In this document: positions 53,112 to 63,181 of the stretch, piece by piece
How the letters are laid out: each line of letters opens with the position of its first letter
Numbering within the stretch: position 1 is the stretch's first letter
Origin: Pseudomonas saponiphila
Lineage (GTDB): Bacteria > Pseudomonadota > Gammaproteobacteria > Pseudomonadales > Pseudomonadaceae
Reading direction: 5' to 3'
Length of the DNA stretch: 64,000 bases
Assembly: GCF_900105185.1 (NCBI RefSeq)
Contig: NZ_FNTJ01000002.1
Span: 1,612,001-1,676,000, forward strand
Position numbers and translations under genes: made by a program
Notes under the pieces: model-generated
What the model saw: only the letters and a program-made list of their open reading frames with translations
What the model was told of the DNA's origin: nothing
Databases searched by the model: none

Positions 53112-54311
53112 TTAAGCGCGGCGCAGAATGAAGTCGCGAATCCGCTCGGCGGCTTCCACGCATTCCGCCAGCGGAGCGACCAGTGCCATGCGCACTCGCC
53201 CGGCACCCGGGTTGGTGCCGTCCACGTCCCGGGACAGGTAGGAGCCCGGCACCACGGTCACGTGTTCCTGTTCGAACAGGGCGCGACAGAAGGCGGCGTC
53301 ATCCCCGGCCACGTTCGGCCACAGGTAGAAGCTGCCGTCCGGACGCTGCACGTCGAGCACCGGCGCGAGGATCGCCAGTACCGCATCGAACTTCTCGCGG
53401 TACAGGGCGCGGTTGGCGCGCACGTGCACTTCGTCGTTCCAGGCGGCGACGCTGGCCAGTTGGGTCTGCACCGGCATGGCGCAGCCGTGGTAGGTGCGGT
53501 ACAGCAGGAAGCCCTTGAGAATATCGGCGTCGCCGGCCACGAAACCGGAGCGCAGGCCCGGCAGGTTGGAACGCTTGGACAGGCTGTGGAACACCACGCA
53601 GCGCTTGAAGTCTTTGCGGCCCAGTTCGACGCAGGCGGCGAGCAGCCCCGGCGGCGGGGTCTGTTCGTCGAAGTACAGCTCGCTGTAGCACTCGTCGGCG
53701 GCGATCACGAAGTCGTGTTCGTCAGCCAGGGCGATCAGCTTTTTCAGGGTATCCAGCGGGATCAGCGCGCCGGTGGGGTTGCCCGGGGAGCACAGGAAGA
53801 GGATCTGGCAGCGCTGCCAGATTTCGGCCGGCACGGCGTCGAAGTCCGGGTTGAAGCCATTTTCATCCAGGCACGGCAGGTAGTGCGGCTTGGCCCCGGC
53901 GAGGAAGGCTGCGCCTTCGTAGATCTGATAGAAGGGGTTGGGGCTGACCACCAGGGCGTCGTCACCGCGGTTGACCACGGTCTGGGTGAAGGCGAACAGG
54001 GCTTCGCGGGTGCCGTTGACCGGTAATACGTTGCGTGCCGGGTCGATCCAGCCGCTTGGCACGCCGAAGCGTCGTTCGCACCAGGCGCCAATCGCTTCGC
54101 GCAGGGCCGGTATACCCAGGGTGGTGGGGTACACCGCCATCTGATCGAGGTTGCTGGCCAGGGCTTCGGCGACAAAGCTCGGCGAACGGTGTTTGGGTTC
54201 GCCGATGGACAGGGCGATCGGACGCTTGTCCGGGTTGGGCGTCACGGTGCCAAGCAGGGCCCGCAGCTTTTCGAACGGGTAAGGCTGCAACTGGTTCAGA
54301 GCGTTGTTCAT
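53112..54311 (-). CDS. dapC: Succinyldiaminopimelate transaminase
   Basis: PLP class I/II aminotransferase of 399 residues that makes N-succinyl-LL-diaminopimelate. MNNALNQLQPYPFEKLRALL is the typical N-terminus. PLP-contact FLCSPGNPTGALIP, aspartate/tyrosine in ADECYSELYFD, Schiff-base lysine in VFHSLSKRSNLPGLRSGF, and late arginine in GRVRMALVAP. Lies 38 bases downstream of glnD on the same strand. With dapD and dapE also in this window, three succinylase-branch genes are near each other. Confidence 0.93.
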   Translation of the reverse strand: MNNALNQLQPYPFEKLRALLGTVTPNPDKRPIALSIGEPKHRSPSFVAEALASNLDQMAVYPTTLGIPALREAIGAWCERRFGVPSGWIDPARNVLPVNGTREALFAFTQTVVNRGDDALVVSPNPFYQIYEGAAFLAGAKPHYLPCLDENGFNPDFDAVPAEIWQRCQILFLCSPGNPTGALIPLDTLKKLIALADEHDFVIAADECYSELYFDEQTPPPGLLAACVELGRKDFKRCVVFHSLSKRSNLPGLRSGFVAGDADILKGFLLYRTYHGCAMPVQTQLASVAAWNDEVHVRANRALYREKFDAVLAILAPVLDVQRPDGSFYLWPNVAGDDAAFCRALFEQEHVTVVPGSYLSRDVDGTNPGAGRVRMALVAPLAECVEAAERIRDFILRRA

Positions 54312-54349
54312 CGGTGCGGTATCTCACTCAAGGCGGCAATTCAGTCCTG

Positions 54350-57052
54350 TCAGATGCTCAGGCGGGTCATTTCGATAGTCGGTTCGTGGCTGACACTCAA
54401 CTGCTCGACGATCGCATCCTGCAGGCGGCTGCACAGTTGGGGGTCGGAAAGGGGCTGATTGTGCGCGTCGGTGATGAAAAACACGTCTTCCACGCGCTCC
54501 CCCAGGGTGGCGATCTTGGCGTTCTGCAGCGACAGGTCGAACTCCAGGAAGATCTTGCCGATTCGCGCCAGCAGGCCAGGGCGATCCGGGGCGCTGAGCT
54601 CCAGCACGGTCACCGGACGCTGGGCGTCGTTGTGGATGGTCACCTCGGGCTCGAAGGCAAAATGCTTGAGCTGGCGCGGCACCCGACGCTGGATGATGGT
54701 CGGGTAATCGTCGGGGTTGCGCAGGGCGTCGGTCAGGCCCTTGCGGATCTGTTCGACCCGCTGCGGGTTGTTGCCGATGGACTCGCCGTCGTTGTCCAGG
54801 ACGATGTAGGTGTCGAGGGTGAACTGGCTGCTGGAGGTGATGATGCGCGCGTCATGGATGTTCAGGTTGAGCTGGTCCATGGCGGCCACGGTCACCGCAA
54901 AGAAGTCGTGCTGGTCCGGGGCGTAGATGAATATCTGGGTGCCGCCCTCGAATTCGCGCTGGGTGATTTCCTTGATCAGTACCAGTGGCCCGCCGTCGGC
55001 CGGCTGCTGGAGGATCGCATCGCTGTGCCAGGCCACGTCGCCGGCGGTATGGCGCAGGAAGTAGTCGTCGCCCAGTTGCGACCAGAGTTGCTCCACTTCG
55101 TCCGGGTCGGTGCCGTTGCGCACCAGGATGTCCAGGGCGGCGCTCTGGGTCTGGCGGATCTGCTCTTCGCGGTCCACCGGGTTTTCCAGGCCGCGGCGCA
55201 GGGCACGCTTGGTTTCGGTGTACAGCTGGCGCAACAGGCTGGCGCGCCAGGAGTTCCAGAGCGTCGGGTTGGTGGCGTAGATGTCGGCGACCGTGAGTAC
55301 GTAGAGGTAGTCGAGGCGGGTCTGGTCGACCACGGTCTGGGCAAAATCGTGGATCACCTGCGGGTCGGACAGGTCCTTGCGCTGGGCGGTGGTGGACATC
55401 ACCAGGTGGTTCTGCACCAGCCAGACGATCAGCCGGGTGTCCCACAGAGGCAGTTGATGGCGGACGCAGAAGGCTTCGGCATCCACCGCGCCGATCTCTG
55501 AGTGGTCGCCGTGGCGGCCCTTGCCGATGTCGTGGTACAGGCCGGCCAGGTAGATCAGCTCGGGCTTGGGCAGCTTGCCCATGAGCTTGCTGGCCAGGGG
55601 GAATTTCTCGGAGATCGGCGTGTACTGCATCTTGCGCAGGTGCTTGATCAGATTCAGCGTGTGCGCGTCCACGGTATAGATGTGGAACAGGTCATGCTGC
55701 ATCTGTCCGACGATGAAGCCGAACTCCGGCAGGTAGCGCCCGAGGATGCCGTAGCGGTTCATCCGCCGCAGGTTGCGGTGGATGCCGATCTCGCACTTGA
55801 ACAGCTCGATGAACAGGCTGGTGTTGCGGATGTCGTGGCGGAAGTCGTCATCGATCAGGTGCCGGTGTTCACGCAGCAGGCGGATGGTGTCGGCGCGCAC
55901 GCCTTTGATCTCCGGGTGCTGGGCCATCAGCACGAAGATTTCCAGCATGGCGAACGGCGTGCGCTTGAACACGTTGTCGTTGATCGCCTCGATATAGCCG
56001 TCATGCAGCTGGAAGCGGGCGTTGATCGGCTGCGGCGGGGCTTCGTCCTCGGGGGCGAGGATCACCTCTTCGAAGTGCTGGATGATCAGGTCGCTCAACT
56101 GGGCGATGCTCATCACCACCCGGTAGTACTGCTGCATGAAGCTTTCTATCGACTGCTTGACGTCTTCACCGCTGAAACCCAGCAGCTCGGCGATGGAGCG
56201 CTGGTGATCCAGCAGCAGGCGGTCCTCGGCACGCCCGGCGAGCATGTGCAGGGCGTAGCGGACCTTCCACAGGAATTCCTGGGATGACGCCAGCAGGGCG
56301 TTCTCGCTTTCCACCAGGAAGCCTTCGCCGGCCAGGGCCCGCAGGTTGAGGGTGCCGTACTGGCGCCGGGCGACCCAGAGAATGGTCTGGATATCCCGCA
56401 GGCCGCCGGGGGAGCCTTTGACGTTGGGCTCCAGGTTGTATTCGGTGTCGTTGTACTTGTGGTGGCGGGCCTTTTGTTCGGCGCGCTTGGCCAGGAAGAA
56501 GTCCTTGCTCGGCCACATGTGCGCGGTGCTGGTGACGTCCAGCATGCGTTGGCGCAGGTGCTCGGGGCCGGCGATGGTGCGGCTTTCCATCAGGTTGGTG
56601 ATCACCGTCAGGTCGGCCCGGGCTTCCTCGGCGCATTCGTCCACCGAGCGCACGCTCTGTCCGACTTCCAGGCCAATGTCCCAGAGCAGGGTGAGGAAGC
56701 GCTCGATGGAGTCGCGAAAGATCTCGTGATCGGCGCTGTCCAGAAGGATCAGCAGGTCGATGTCGGAGTAGGGGTGAAGCTCGCCGCGGCCGTAGCCGCC
56801 GACTGCCACCAGGGCGATGTCGGCGTCTTCACTCCAGTTGAACTGGTCCCAGGCCTTTTGCAGGATGTTGTCGATGAACCAGGCGCGGTCTTCGATCAGC
56901 CGGCGGATTTCCCGTCCGCTGCGAAAGCGGTTGTCCAGCACTTCCCGTGCCTGGCGGATGGCTTTCTTGAAGGCGGCGATGGGGCTGGCCTTCAGCGCCA
57001 GTTCCGCCTGGAACTGGCCGCGGTCGAAGAGTTCGGGATCCACCTGCGGCAT
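54350..57052 (-). CDS. glnD: Protein-PII uridylyltransferase/uridylyl-removing enzyme
   Basis: Nitrogen sensor of 900 residues that uridylylates PII under nitrogen limitation and removes UMP when glutamine is high. Nucleotidyltransferase domain with [19 protein letters not shown], then GlnD helical domain, HD hydrolase domain with [17 protein letters not shown], and two C-terminal ACT domains (around 710-790 and 815-890; [20 protein letters not shown]) for glutamine sensing. Full length and intact. Start [13 protein letters not shown]; map lies 48 bases upstream on the same strand. Confidence 0.96.
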   Translation of the reverse strand: MPQVDPELFDRGQFQAELALKASPIAAFKKAIRQAREVLDNRFRSGREIRRLIEDRAWFIDNILQKAWDQFNWSEDADIALVAVGGYGRGELHPYSDIDLLILLDSADHEIFRDSIERFLTLLWDIGLEVGQSVRSVDECAEEARADLTVITNLMESRTIAGPEHLRQRMLDVTSTAHMWPSKDFFLAKRAEQKARHHKYNDTEYNLEPNVKGSPGGLRDIQTILWVARRQYGTLNLRALAGEGFLVESENALLASSQEFLWKVRYALHMLAGRAEDRLLLDHQRSIAELLGFSGEDVKQSIESFMQQYYRVVMSIAQLSDLIIQHFEEVILAPEDEAPPQPINARFQLHDGYIEAINDNVFKRTPFAMLEIFVLMAQHPEIKGVRADTIRLLREHRHLIDDDFRHDIRNTSLFIELFKCEIGIHRNLRRMNRYGILGRYLPEFGFIVGQMQHDLFHIYTVDAHTLNLIKHLRKMQYTPISEKFPLASKLMGKLPKPELIYLAGLYHDIGKGRHGDHSEIGAVDAEAFCVRHQLPLWDTRLIVWLVQNHLVMSTTAQRKDLSDPQVIHDFAQTVVDQTRLDYLYVLTVADIYATNPTLWNSWRASLLRQLYTETKRALRRGLENPVDREEQIRQTQSAALDILVRNGTDPDEVEQLWSQLGDDYFLRHTAGDVAWHSDAILQQPADGGPLVLIKEITQREFEGGTQIFIYAPDQHDFFAVTVAAMDQLNLNIHDARIITSSSQFTLDTYIVLDNDGESIGNNPQRVEQIRKGLTDALRNPDDYPTIIQRRVPRQLKHFAFEPEVTIHNDAQRPVTVLELSAPDRPGLLARIGKIFLEFDLSLQNAKIATLGERVEDVFFITDAHNQPLSDPQLCSRLQDAIVEQLSVSHEPTIEMTRLSI

Positions 57053-57100
57053 CGATTGGCTTTCCTTTCTATCTATAAGGTCGGGACGCGGCGTTGTCGG

Positions 57101-57883
57101 TCAGGCAGATACCCGGGGAATGGTGTCGTCGCTGCGCAGGGTGAAGATTTCGTAGCCGGTCTCGGTGACCAGCAGGGTGTGTTCCCACTGCGCCGAGAGC
57201 TTGCGGTCCTTGGTGATGGCGGTCCAGCCATCGCCCAGCACCTTGGTGTCGGCCTTGCCCTGGTTGATCATCGGCTCGATGGTGAAGGTCATGCCGGCCT
57301 TGAGTTCCATGCCGGTGCCGGCGCGGCCGTAGTGCAGGATCTGTGGCTCTTCGTGGAACACCTTGCCGATGCCGTGGCCGCAGAATTCGCGTACGACCGA
57401 AAAGCCGTTCTTTTCCGCGTGCTTCTGGATCACTTCGCCGATGTCGCCCAGGCGGCAGCCCGGCTTCACCAGTTCGATGGCCTTGTACATGCATTCCTGG
57501 GTGATCTGCGACAGGCGCTCGGCCCAGACCGGCACGTTGCCGACGTGGAACATGCGGCTGGTGTCGCCGTGGTAGCCGTCCTTGATGACGGTCACGTCGA
57601 TGTTCAGGGTGTCGCCATCCTTCAGCGGCTTCTCGTTGGGGATGCCGTGGCACACCACGTGGTTGATCGAGGTGCAGATGGACTTGGGGAAGCCCTTGTA
57701 GTTCAGCGGGGCCGGGATGGCGCCCTGCACGTTGACGATGTAGTCGTGGCAGATGCGGTCCAGTTCTTCGGTGGTGACACCGGGTTTGACATGCTCGGCA
57801 ATCATCTCCAGCACTTCGGCGGCCAGTTTGCCGGCGACACGCATTTTGGCGATGTCCTCGGGGGTTTTGAGGGTGACGGTCAT
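57101..57883 (-). CDS. map: Methionine aminopeptidase, type I
   Basis: Removes N-terminal methionine from new proteins; 260 residues. Metal ligands D/D in LNIDVTVIKDGYHGDTSRMF, H in GHGIGKVFHEEP, E in TIEPMINQG and E in QWEHTLLV; H79-type residue in NHVVCHGIPNE. Start MTVTLKTPEDIAK at 57883. Divergent from rpsB, as in many proteobacteria. Confidence 0.95.
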   Translation of the reverse strand: MTVTLKTPEDIAKMRVAGKLAAEVLEMIAEHVKPGVTTEELDRICHDYIVNVQGAIPAPLNYKGFPKSICTSINHVVCHGIPNEKPLKDGDTLNIDVTVIKDGYHGDTSRMFHVGNVPVWAERLSQITQECMYKAIELVKPGCRLGDIGEVIQKHAEKNGFSVVREFCGHGIGKVFHEEPQILHYGRAGTGMELKAGMTFTIEPMINQGKADTKVLGDGWTAITKDRKLSAQWEHTLLVTETGYEIFTLRSDDTIPRVSA

Positions 57884-58145
57884 ACAGGCTCTCTTGACGC
57901 TCAGTGGCGCGATAAACACGGAATGGCTTGAAAACCTGCCCCGGCAAGGCTGGAGCCGGGAGGGGCTAGGTGAGGTTTTCGGAAGCCGCAAAGGTGCGAT
58001 TCTAACAGACGCTCAGCGCAAATCTGAGGTTCTGCTGGCGCTTGTCTGCATACAATGGCGCATTCTGGGCCGATTCCAACTACAGGGCAAAAACTCCAAG
58101 GATCGGCGGATGTGAATCCGGGTTCCGTTTTGGCCCTTGCTGTGG

Positions 58146-58290
58146 TATAAAATGCGCCGCTTTCCGGGGATGCCCCGAAAAGCCCAAACCCACACACGTG
58201 TCGACACGATGACCTGGGTGCCCTCAGCACATGCTGTTGGTTGGTCATTGGGATACGTGGAGGCCTAACCCGACTTATTAAGGAACTATC
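58146..58290 (+). promoter_or_regulatory. rpsB promoter (-10) and structured leader
   Basis: TATAAA at 58146-58151 with a weak TTCCGT 17 bases upstream, then a leader of about 135 nt containing CGGGG/CCCCG hairpin arms (58165-58177) and a 12-base palindrome CGTGTCGACACG (58197-58208). In gammaproteobacteria the rpsB leader is the site of S2 autoregulation; homology of this leader is inferred from position only. Confidence 0.5.
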
Positions 58291-59028
58291 ATGTCCCAAG
58301 TCAACATGCGCGATATGCTGAAGGCCGGTGTGCACTTCGGTCACCAAACCCGTTACTGGAATCCGAAAATGGGCAAGTACATTTTCGGCGCGCGCAACAA
58401 GATTCACATCATCAACCTTGAAAAAACCCTGCCTATGTTCAACGAAGCTCTGACTTTCGTAGAGCGTCTGGCCCAGGGCAAAAACAAGATTCTGTTCGTC
58501 GGCACCAAGCGTTCCGCTGGCAAGATCGTTGCTGAAGAAGCAGCACGTTGCGGTTCGCCGTACGTCGATCACCGCTGGTTGGGCGGCATGCTGACCAACT
58601 ACAAAACCATCCGTGCTTCCATCAAGCGTCTGCGTGACCTTGAAGTGCAGGCAGAAGACGGCACTTTCGCCAAGCTGACCAAGAAAGAGGCGCTGATGCG
58701 CACTCGCGATCTGGAAAAGCTGGATCGTTCCCTGGGTGGTATCAAGGACATGGGCGGCCTGCCTGACGCACTGTTCGTGATCGACGTCGACCACGAGCGC
58801 ATCGCGATCACCGAAGCCAACAAGCTGGGCATCCCGGTCATCGGCGTTGTCGATACCAACAGCAGCCCGGAAGGCGTTGACTACATCATCCCAGGCAACG
58901 ATGACGCCATTCGCGCCATCCAGCTGTACATGGGTTCGATGGCTGATGCTGTGATCCGTGGTCGCAACAACGTTGCTGGCGGCACCGAAGTGTTCGAAGA
59001 AGCTGCAGCACCGGCGGCTGAAGCCTGA
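58291..59028 (+). CDS. rpsB: 30S ribosomal protein S2
   Basis: Ribosomal protein S2 of 245 residues, needed with S1 for small-subunit assembly. [20 protein letters not shown] is the universal N-terminus, followed by [16 protein letters not shown] and later [16 protein letters not shown] and [26 protein letters not shown] seven bases before the ATG. Codon choice is visibly biased to T/A-containing high-expression codons compared with neighbours. Followed by a terminator and tsf. Confidence 0.97.
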   Translation: MSQVNMRDMLKAGVHFGHQTRYWNPKMGKYIFGARNKIHIINLEKTLPMFNEALTFVERLAQGKNKILFVGTKRSAGKIVAEEAARCGSPYVDHRWLGGMLTNYKTIRASIKRLRDLEVQAEDGTFAKLTKKEALMRTRDLEKLDRSLGGIKDMGGLPDALFVIDVDHERIAITEANKLGIPVIGVVDTNSSPEGVDYIIPGNDDAIRAIQLYMGSMADAVIRGRNNVAGGTEVFEEAAAPAAEA

Positions 59029-59057
59029 GTAACTGACGCTTAGCGTTTACTCAGCAC

Positions 59058-59086
59058 GCAAAAAGGGGGCTTGGCCCCCTTTTTGC
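59058..59086 (+). terminator. Terminator/attenuator between rpsB and tsf
   Basis: GCAAAAAGGGGGC-TTG-GCCCCCTTTTTGC, a thirteen-base stem with built-in T run. Strong; implies that tsf is reached by readthrough or has its own promoter in 59087-59231. Confidence 0.92.
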
Positions 59087-59231
59087 CAACTCGAAAATCA
59101 TTTCGTCGTTGCGCCCCGACAGATTCTGTAATCCGGGGCTGTTATGAAATGAATTCGGGGCAGCGCCCAAGAATTGAACGCCCGTTCGATCGGGTGGAAT
59201 GGTTGAAAACCTATCCAAGAGGATTTTGAAA

Positions 59232-60098
59232 ATGGCAGAGATTACTGCAGCGTTGGTCAAAGAACTGCGCGAGCGTACCGGCGAAGGCATGATGGATTGC
59301 AAAAAGGCCTTGACCAAGGCCGGCGGCGACATCGAAAAAGCCATTGATGACATGCGTGCTTCCGGCGCCATCAAGGCTGCCAAGAAAGCAGGCAACGTGG
59401 CTGCTGAAGGCGCCATCGCCATCAAGGACGACGGCAAAGCCGCTGTCCTGCTGGAAGTGAACTCGCAGACCGACTTCCTGGCTCTGCAGGATGACTTCAA
59501 GGCATTCGTTGCTGCCAGCGTTGAAAAAGCCTTCGCTGACAAGCTGACCGACGCTGCTCCGCTGATCGAAGCTCAAGAAGCTGACCGTCTGATCCTGGTT
59601 GGCAAGACTGGCGAGAACGTCAACATCCGTCGTCTGGCCCGCGTTGAAGGTGACGTGGTCGGTACTTACCTGCACGGTAACAAGATCGGTGTTGCGGTTG
59701 TCCTGAAGGGCGGTTCCGTTGATCTGGCCAAAGACATCGCCATGCACGTAGCGGCAAGCAACCCTGAGTTCCTGCTGCCTTCGCAAGTTTCCGCCGAAGC
59801 CATCGAGCGCGAAAAGGCTGTGTTCCTGCAGCTGAACGAAGACAAGATGAAAGGCAAGCCAGCTGAAATCGTCGAGAAGATGATCGCCGGCCGTATCAGC
59901 AAGTTCCTGGCTGAAGCCAGCCTGGTTGAGCAAGCCTTCGTCAAGGATCCAGAAGTCACCGTAGGTGCTCTGGCCAAGAAAGGCGGCGCTGAAATCGTTT
60001 CCTTCACTCGTTTCGCCGTAGGCGAAGGCATCGAGAAGAAAGAAGACAACTTCGCTGAAGAAGTAGCTGCACAGCTGGCTGCTGCCAAGCAACAGTAA
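59232..60098 (+). CDS. tsf: Translation elongation factor Ts
   Basis: Guanine-nucleotide exchange factor for EF-Tu, 288 residues. N-terminal MAEITAALVKELRERTGEGM with DCKKAL, and the exchange motif NSQTDFLALQDDF; C-terminal domain VEQAFVKDPEVTVG. ATG at 59232 follows AAGAGGATTTT. High-expression codon bias like rpsB. Confidence 0.97.
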   Translation: MAEITAALVKELRERTGEGMMDCKKALTKAGGDIEKAIDDMRASGAIKAAKKAGNVAAEGAIAIKDDGKAAVLLEVNSQTDFLALQDDFKAFVAASVEKAFADKLTDAAPLIEAQEADRLILVGKTGENVNIRRLARVEGDVVGTYLHGNKIGVAVVLKGGSVDLAKDIAMHVAASNPEFLLPSQVSAEAIEREKAVFLQLNEDKMKGKPAEIVEKMIAGRISKFLAEASLVEQAFVKDPEVTVGALAKKGGAEIVSFTRFAVGEGIEKKEDNFAEEVAAQLAAAKQQ

Positions 60099-60120
60099 GA
60101 CGGTTTTTTAACTGTCGCCC

Positions 60121-60158
60121 AGAAGAGGCTGCCCGCTCACGCGCGCAGCCTCTTTTCA
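60121..60158 (+). terminator. Terminator after tsf
   Basis: AAGAGGCTGC / GCAGCCTCTTTT ten-base stem with a 12-base loop and T tail, 22 bases after the stop. Confidence 0.85.
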
Positions 60159-60306
60159 AATGGGCAGGGCAATTTTGTTGTTTTACCTCGGAACCGGTTT
60201 ACAAAGTCGTGTTCTGATGGCGCTGTGACAGCGTCAAGCTAGAGTGAACGCAGGCTGAAAACAGCCCGCAAAGAATTTTTAAAATACGCCGCAGGAGAGA
60301 TTCGCA

Positions 60307-61050
60307 ATGGCTCAGCAGGGCAGTGGTTATCAAGCTCGCTATAAACGCATTCTACTCAAGCTTAGCGGCGAGGCCCTGATGGGCTCGGAAGAGTTCGGGA
60401 TCGATCCCAAGGTGCTGGATCGCATGGCGCTGGAAGTCGGCCAGCTGGTCGGCATCGGCGTCCAGGTAGGCTTGGTGATCGGTGGTGGCAACCTGTTTCG
60501 TGGCGCCGCATTGAGCGCGGCCGGGATGGATCGGGTCACGGGCGACCACATGGGCATGCTGGCCACTGTGATGAACGCCCTGGCCATGCGCGACGCGCTG
60601 GAACGTGCGAATATCTCGGCCATCGTGATGTCCGCCATTTCGATGGTGGGCGTGACCGATCACTATGACCGTCGCAAGGCCATGCGCCACCTGAACTCCA
60701 AAGAGGTGGTGATTTTCGCGGCCGGCACCGGCAACCCGTTCTTCACTACCGACTCCGCAGCCTGCCTGCGCGCCATCGAGATCGATGCCGATGTCGTGCT
60801 CAAGGCAACCAAGGTCGACGGTGTTTACACTGCAGACCCGTTCAAGGACCCGCATGCCGAGAAGTTCGATCATCTGACTTACGATGAAGTGCTGGATCGC
60901 AAGCTGGGAGTGATGGACCTGACGGCCATCTGCCTGTGCCGCGACCACAAGATGCCGCTGCGGGTATTCAACATGAACAAGCCCGGCGCCCTGCTGAATA
61001 TCGTGCATGGTGGCGCTGAAGGAACCCTGATCGAGGAAGGCGAACAATGA
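60307..61050 (+). CDS. pyrH: UMP kinase
   Basis: Phosphorylates UMP to UDP; bacterial hexameric enzyme of the amino-acid-kinase fold, 247 residues. [38 protein letters not shown], and [19 protein letters not shown] are family signatures. GGAGAGATTCGCA precedes the ATG. Overlaps frr by four bases (ATGA), so the two are co-translated. Confidence 0.97.
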   Translation: MAQQGSGYQARYKRILLKLSGEALMGSEEFGIDPKVLDRMALEVGQLVGIGVQVGLVIGGGNLFRGAALSAAGMDRVTGDHMGMLATVMNALAMRDALERANISAIVMSAISMVGVTDHYDRRKAMRHLNSKEVVIFAAGTGNPFFTTDSAACLRAIEIDADVVLKATKVDGVYTADPFKDPHAEKFDHLTYDEVLDRKLGVMDLTAICLCRDHKMPLRVFNMNKPGALLNIVHGGAEGTLIEEGEQ

Positions 61051-61604
61051 TCAACGAAATCAAGAAAGACGCCCAGGAGCGCATGAAAAAGTCCCTGGAA
61101 TCGCTGGCGCACGCATTCGGCCAGATCCGTACCGGCAAGGCTCACCCCAGCATCCTGGGCAGCGTGATGGTGCCTTACTACGGTACCGACACGCCGTTGA
61201 GCGGCGTTGCCAACGTGACTGTGAAGGACTCCCAGACCCTGCAGGTGGTGCCGTTCGAGCGCAACATGCTTGGTGCCATCGACAAGGCCATTGGTAGTGC
61301 CGGTCTTAACCTCAATCCGACCAATCTGGGCGAGCTGCTGCTGATCAAGATGGCGCCGCTGACCGAGGAAACCCGCAAGGGCTTCACCAAGCAGGCGCGT
61401 GCTGCGGCCGAAGATGCGCGGGTTGCTGTGCGCAATATCCGCCGCGATGCCCTGGGCGAGTTGAAGAAGCTGACCAAGGACAAGGAAATCAGCGAAGACG
61501 AAGAGCGTCGTGGCAGCGCTGAAATCGATAAGCTGATCAAGGACTTTGAAGCTCAGATCGCCAAGGCGACTGAGGAAAAAGAAAAGGACTTGATGGCCGT
61601 TTAA
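61047..61604 (+). CDS. frr: Ribosome recycling factor
   Basis: Splits post-termination ribosomes with EF-G; 185 residues in the two-domain L-shaped fold. [39 protein letters not shown], and [20 protein letters not shown]. Starts inside the pyrH stop. Confidence 0.97.
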   Translation: MINEIKKDAQERMKKSLESLAHAFGQIRTGKAHPSILGSVMVPYYGTDTPLSGVANVTVKDSQTLQVVPFERNMLGAIDKAIGSAGLNLNPTNLGELLLIKMAPLTEETRKGFTKQARAAAEDARVAVRNIRRDALGELKKLTKDKEISEDEERRGSAEIDKLIKDFEAQIAKATEEKEKDLMAV

Positions 61605-61619
61605 GGGTCAGGCGTTTTC

Positions 61620-62375
61620 ATGGAAAAGACCAAGCAGTCCGTGTTGTCCTCGGTGCCGCGCCATGTCGCGATCATCATGGACGGAAATAACCGCTGGGCA
61701 AAAAAACGCTTCATGCCGGGTGTTGCCGGGCATAAGGCGGGTGTCGATGCGGTGCGCGCAGTGATCGAAGTGTGCGCTGAGGCCAAGGTCGAGGTGTTGA
61801 CCCTGTTTGCCTTTTCCAGTGAAAACTGGCAGCGCCCGGCTGATGAAGTCAGCGCCTTGATGGATCTGTTCTTCAAGGCGTTGCGTCGTGAGGCCAAGCG
61901 CCTCAACGAAAACAACATCAGCTTGCGGATCATTGGCGATCGTTCGCGCTTCCATCCCGAGTTGCAGGCGGCGATGCGCGAGGCGGAGGCCATTACCGCC
62001 GGTCCTGATCGTTTCATCCTGCAGATTGCCGCCAACTATGGCGGGCAGTGGGACATCGCTCAGGCTGCCCAGCGCCTGGCGCGAGAGGTTCAGGCCGGTC
62101 ATCTGCGGCCCGAGGACATCACCCCAGGCCTGTTGCAGACCTGCCTGGCAACCGGCGACCTGCCATTGCCGGACTTGTGCATCCGTACCGGTGGCGAGCA
62201 TCGCATCAGTAACTTCCTGTTGTGGCAACTGGCCTATGCCGAGTTGTATTTCTCCGACCTGTTCTGGCCGGACTTCAAACACGAAGCCATGCGCAATGCG
62301 CTGGCCGATTACGCATCTCGCCAGCGCCGCTTCGGTAAGACGAGCGAGCAGGTCGAGGCTGGAGCCCGGGTTTAA
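61620..62375 (+). CDS. uppS: Undecaprenyl diphosphate synthase
   Basis: Cis-prenyltransferase of 251 residues that builds the C55 lipid carrier for peptidoglycan and LPS. Catalytic aspartate in HVAIIMDGNNRWAKKR, FAFSSENWQRP, and C-terminal RTGGEHRISNFLLWQLAYAE. Its stop overlaps the cdsA start by one base (TAATG). Confidence 0.96.
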   Translation: MEKTKQSVLSSVPRHVAIIMDGNNRWAKKRFMPGVAGHKAGVDAVRAVIEVCAEAKVEVLTLFAFSSENWQRPADEVSALMDLFFKALRREAKRLNENNISLRIIGDRSRFHPELQAAMREAEAITAGPDRFILQIAANYGGQWDIAQAAQRLAREVQAGHLRPEDITPGLLQTCLATGDLPLPDLCIRTGGEHRISNFLLWQLAYAELYFSDLFWPDFKHEAMRNALADYASRQRRFGKTSEQVEAGARV

Positions 62376-63181
62376 TGCTTAAACAACGAATCATTACTGC
62401 ACTGATCCTGCTGCCGATCGCTTTGTGCGGGTTTTTCCTGCTGGAGGGTTCGGGGTTTGCCCTGTTCATCGGCCTGGTGGTGAGCCTGGGAGCCTGGGAG
62501 TGGGCGCGCCTGGCCGGATTTGAAGCGCAGCCGGCTCGGGTCGCCTTTGCCTTGGTGGTGGCAGCGATGTTGCTGCTCATGCACCTGGTTCCCGGCGTTG
62601 CCCCCTGGGTGCTGGGCGCGGCGGTGCTGTGGTGGGCGGTGGCGACGTTCCTGGTGCTGACTTACCCGCGCACCAGCGAGCAATGGTCGGGAGCCGCACC
62701 CAAGCTGCTGATCGGTCTGTTGATCCTGTTGCCGGCCTGGCAGGGCCTGGTGTTCATCAAGCAGCTGCCGCTGGGTAACTGGTTGATCATGTCGGTCATG
62801 GTGCTGGTATGGGGTGCGGACATTGGCGCCTATTTTTCCGGCAAGGCTTTCGGCAAGCGCAAGCTGGCGCCCCAGGTCAGTCCTGGCAAGAGCTGGGAAG
62901 GGGTGTATGGCGGCCTGGCCTTGAGCCTGGTGATCACTGCCGTGGTTGGGCTGGTGCGTGACTGGAGTGTCGGGCAGATCCTGCTGGGGCTGCTGGGAGC
63001 GGCCATCGTGGTGTTCATTTCCGTGGTCGGTGATCTGACCGAGAGCATGTTCAAGCGTCAGTCGGGCATCAAGGACAGCAGTAACCTGTTGCCGGGTCAT
63101 GGTGGCGTGCTCGATCGTATCGACAGCCTGACGGCGGCTATCCCGGTGTTTGCTGTGCTGCTGTGGATGGCCGGGCTGTGA
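62375..63181 (+). CDS. cdsA: Phosphatidate cytidylyltransferase
   Basis: Inner-membrane enzyme of 268 residues making CDP-diacylglycerol, the branch point of phospholipid synthesis. About seven to eight hydrophobic helices and the C-terminal signature S-x(2)-KR...KD...[13 protein letters not shown]. Overlaps both uppS and dxr (GTGA), within one operon. Confidence 0.95.
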   Translation: MLKQRIITALILLPIALCGFFLLEGSGFALFIGLVVSLGAWEWARLAGFEAQPARVAFALVVAAMLLLMHLVPGVAPWVLGAAVLWWAVATFLVLTYPRTSEQWSGAAPKLLIGLLILLPAWQGLVFIKQLPLGNWLIMSVMVLVWGADIGAYFSGKAFGKRKLAPQVSPGKSWEGVYGGLALSLVITAVVGLVRDWSVGQILLGLLGAAIVVFISVVGDLTESMFKRQSGIKDSSNLLPGHGGVLDRIDSLTAAIPVFAVLLWMAGL

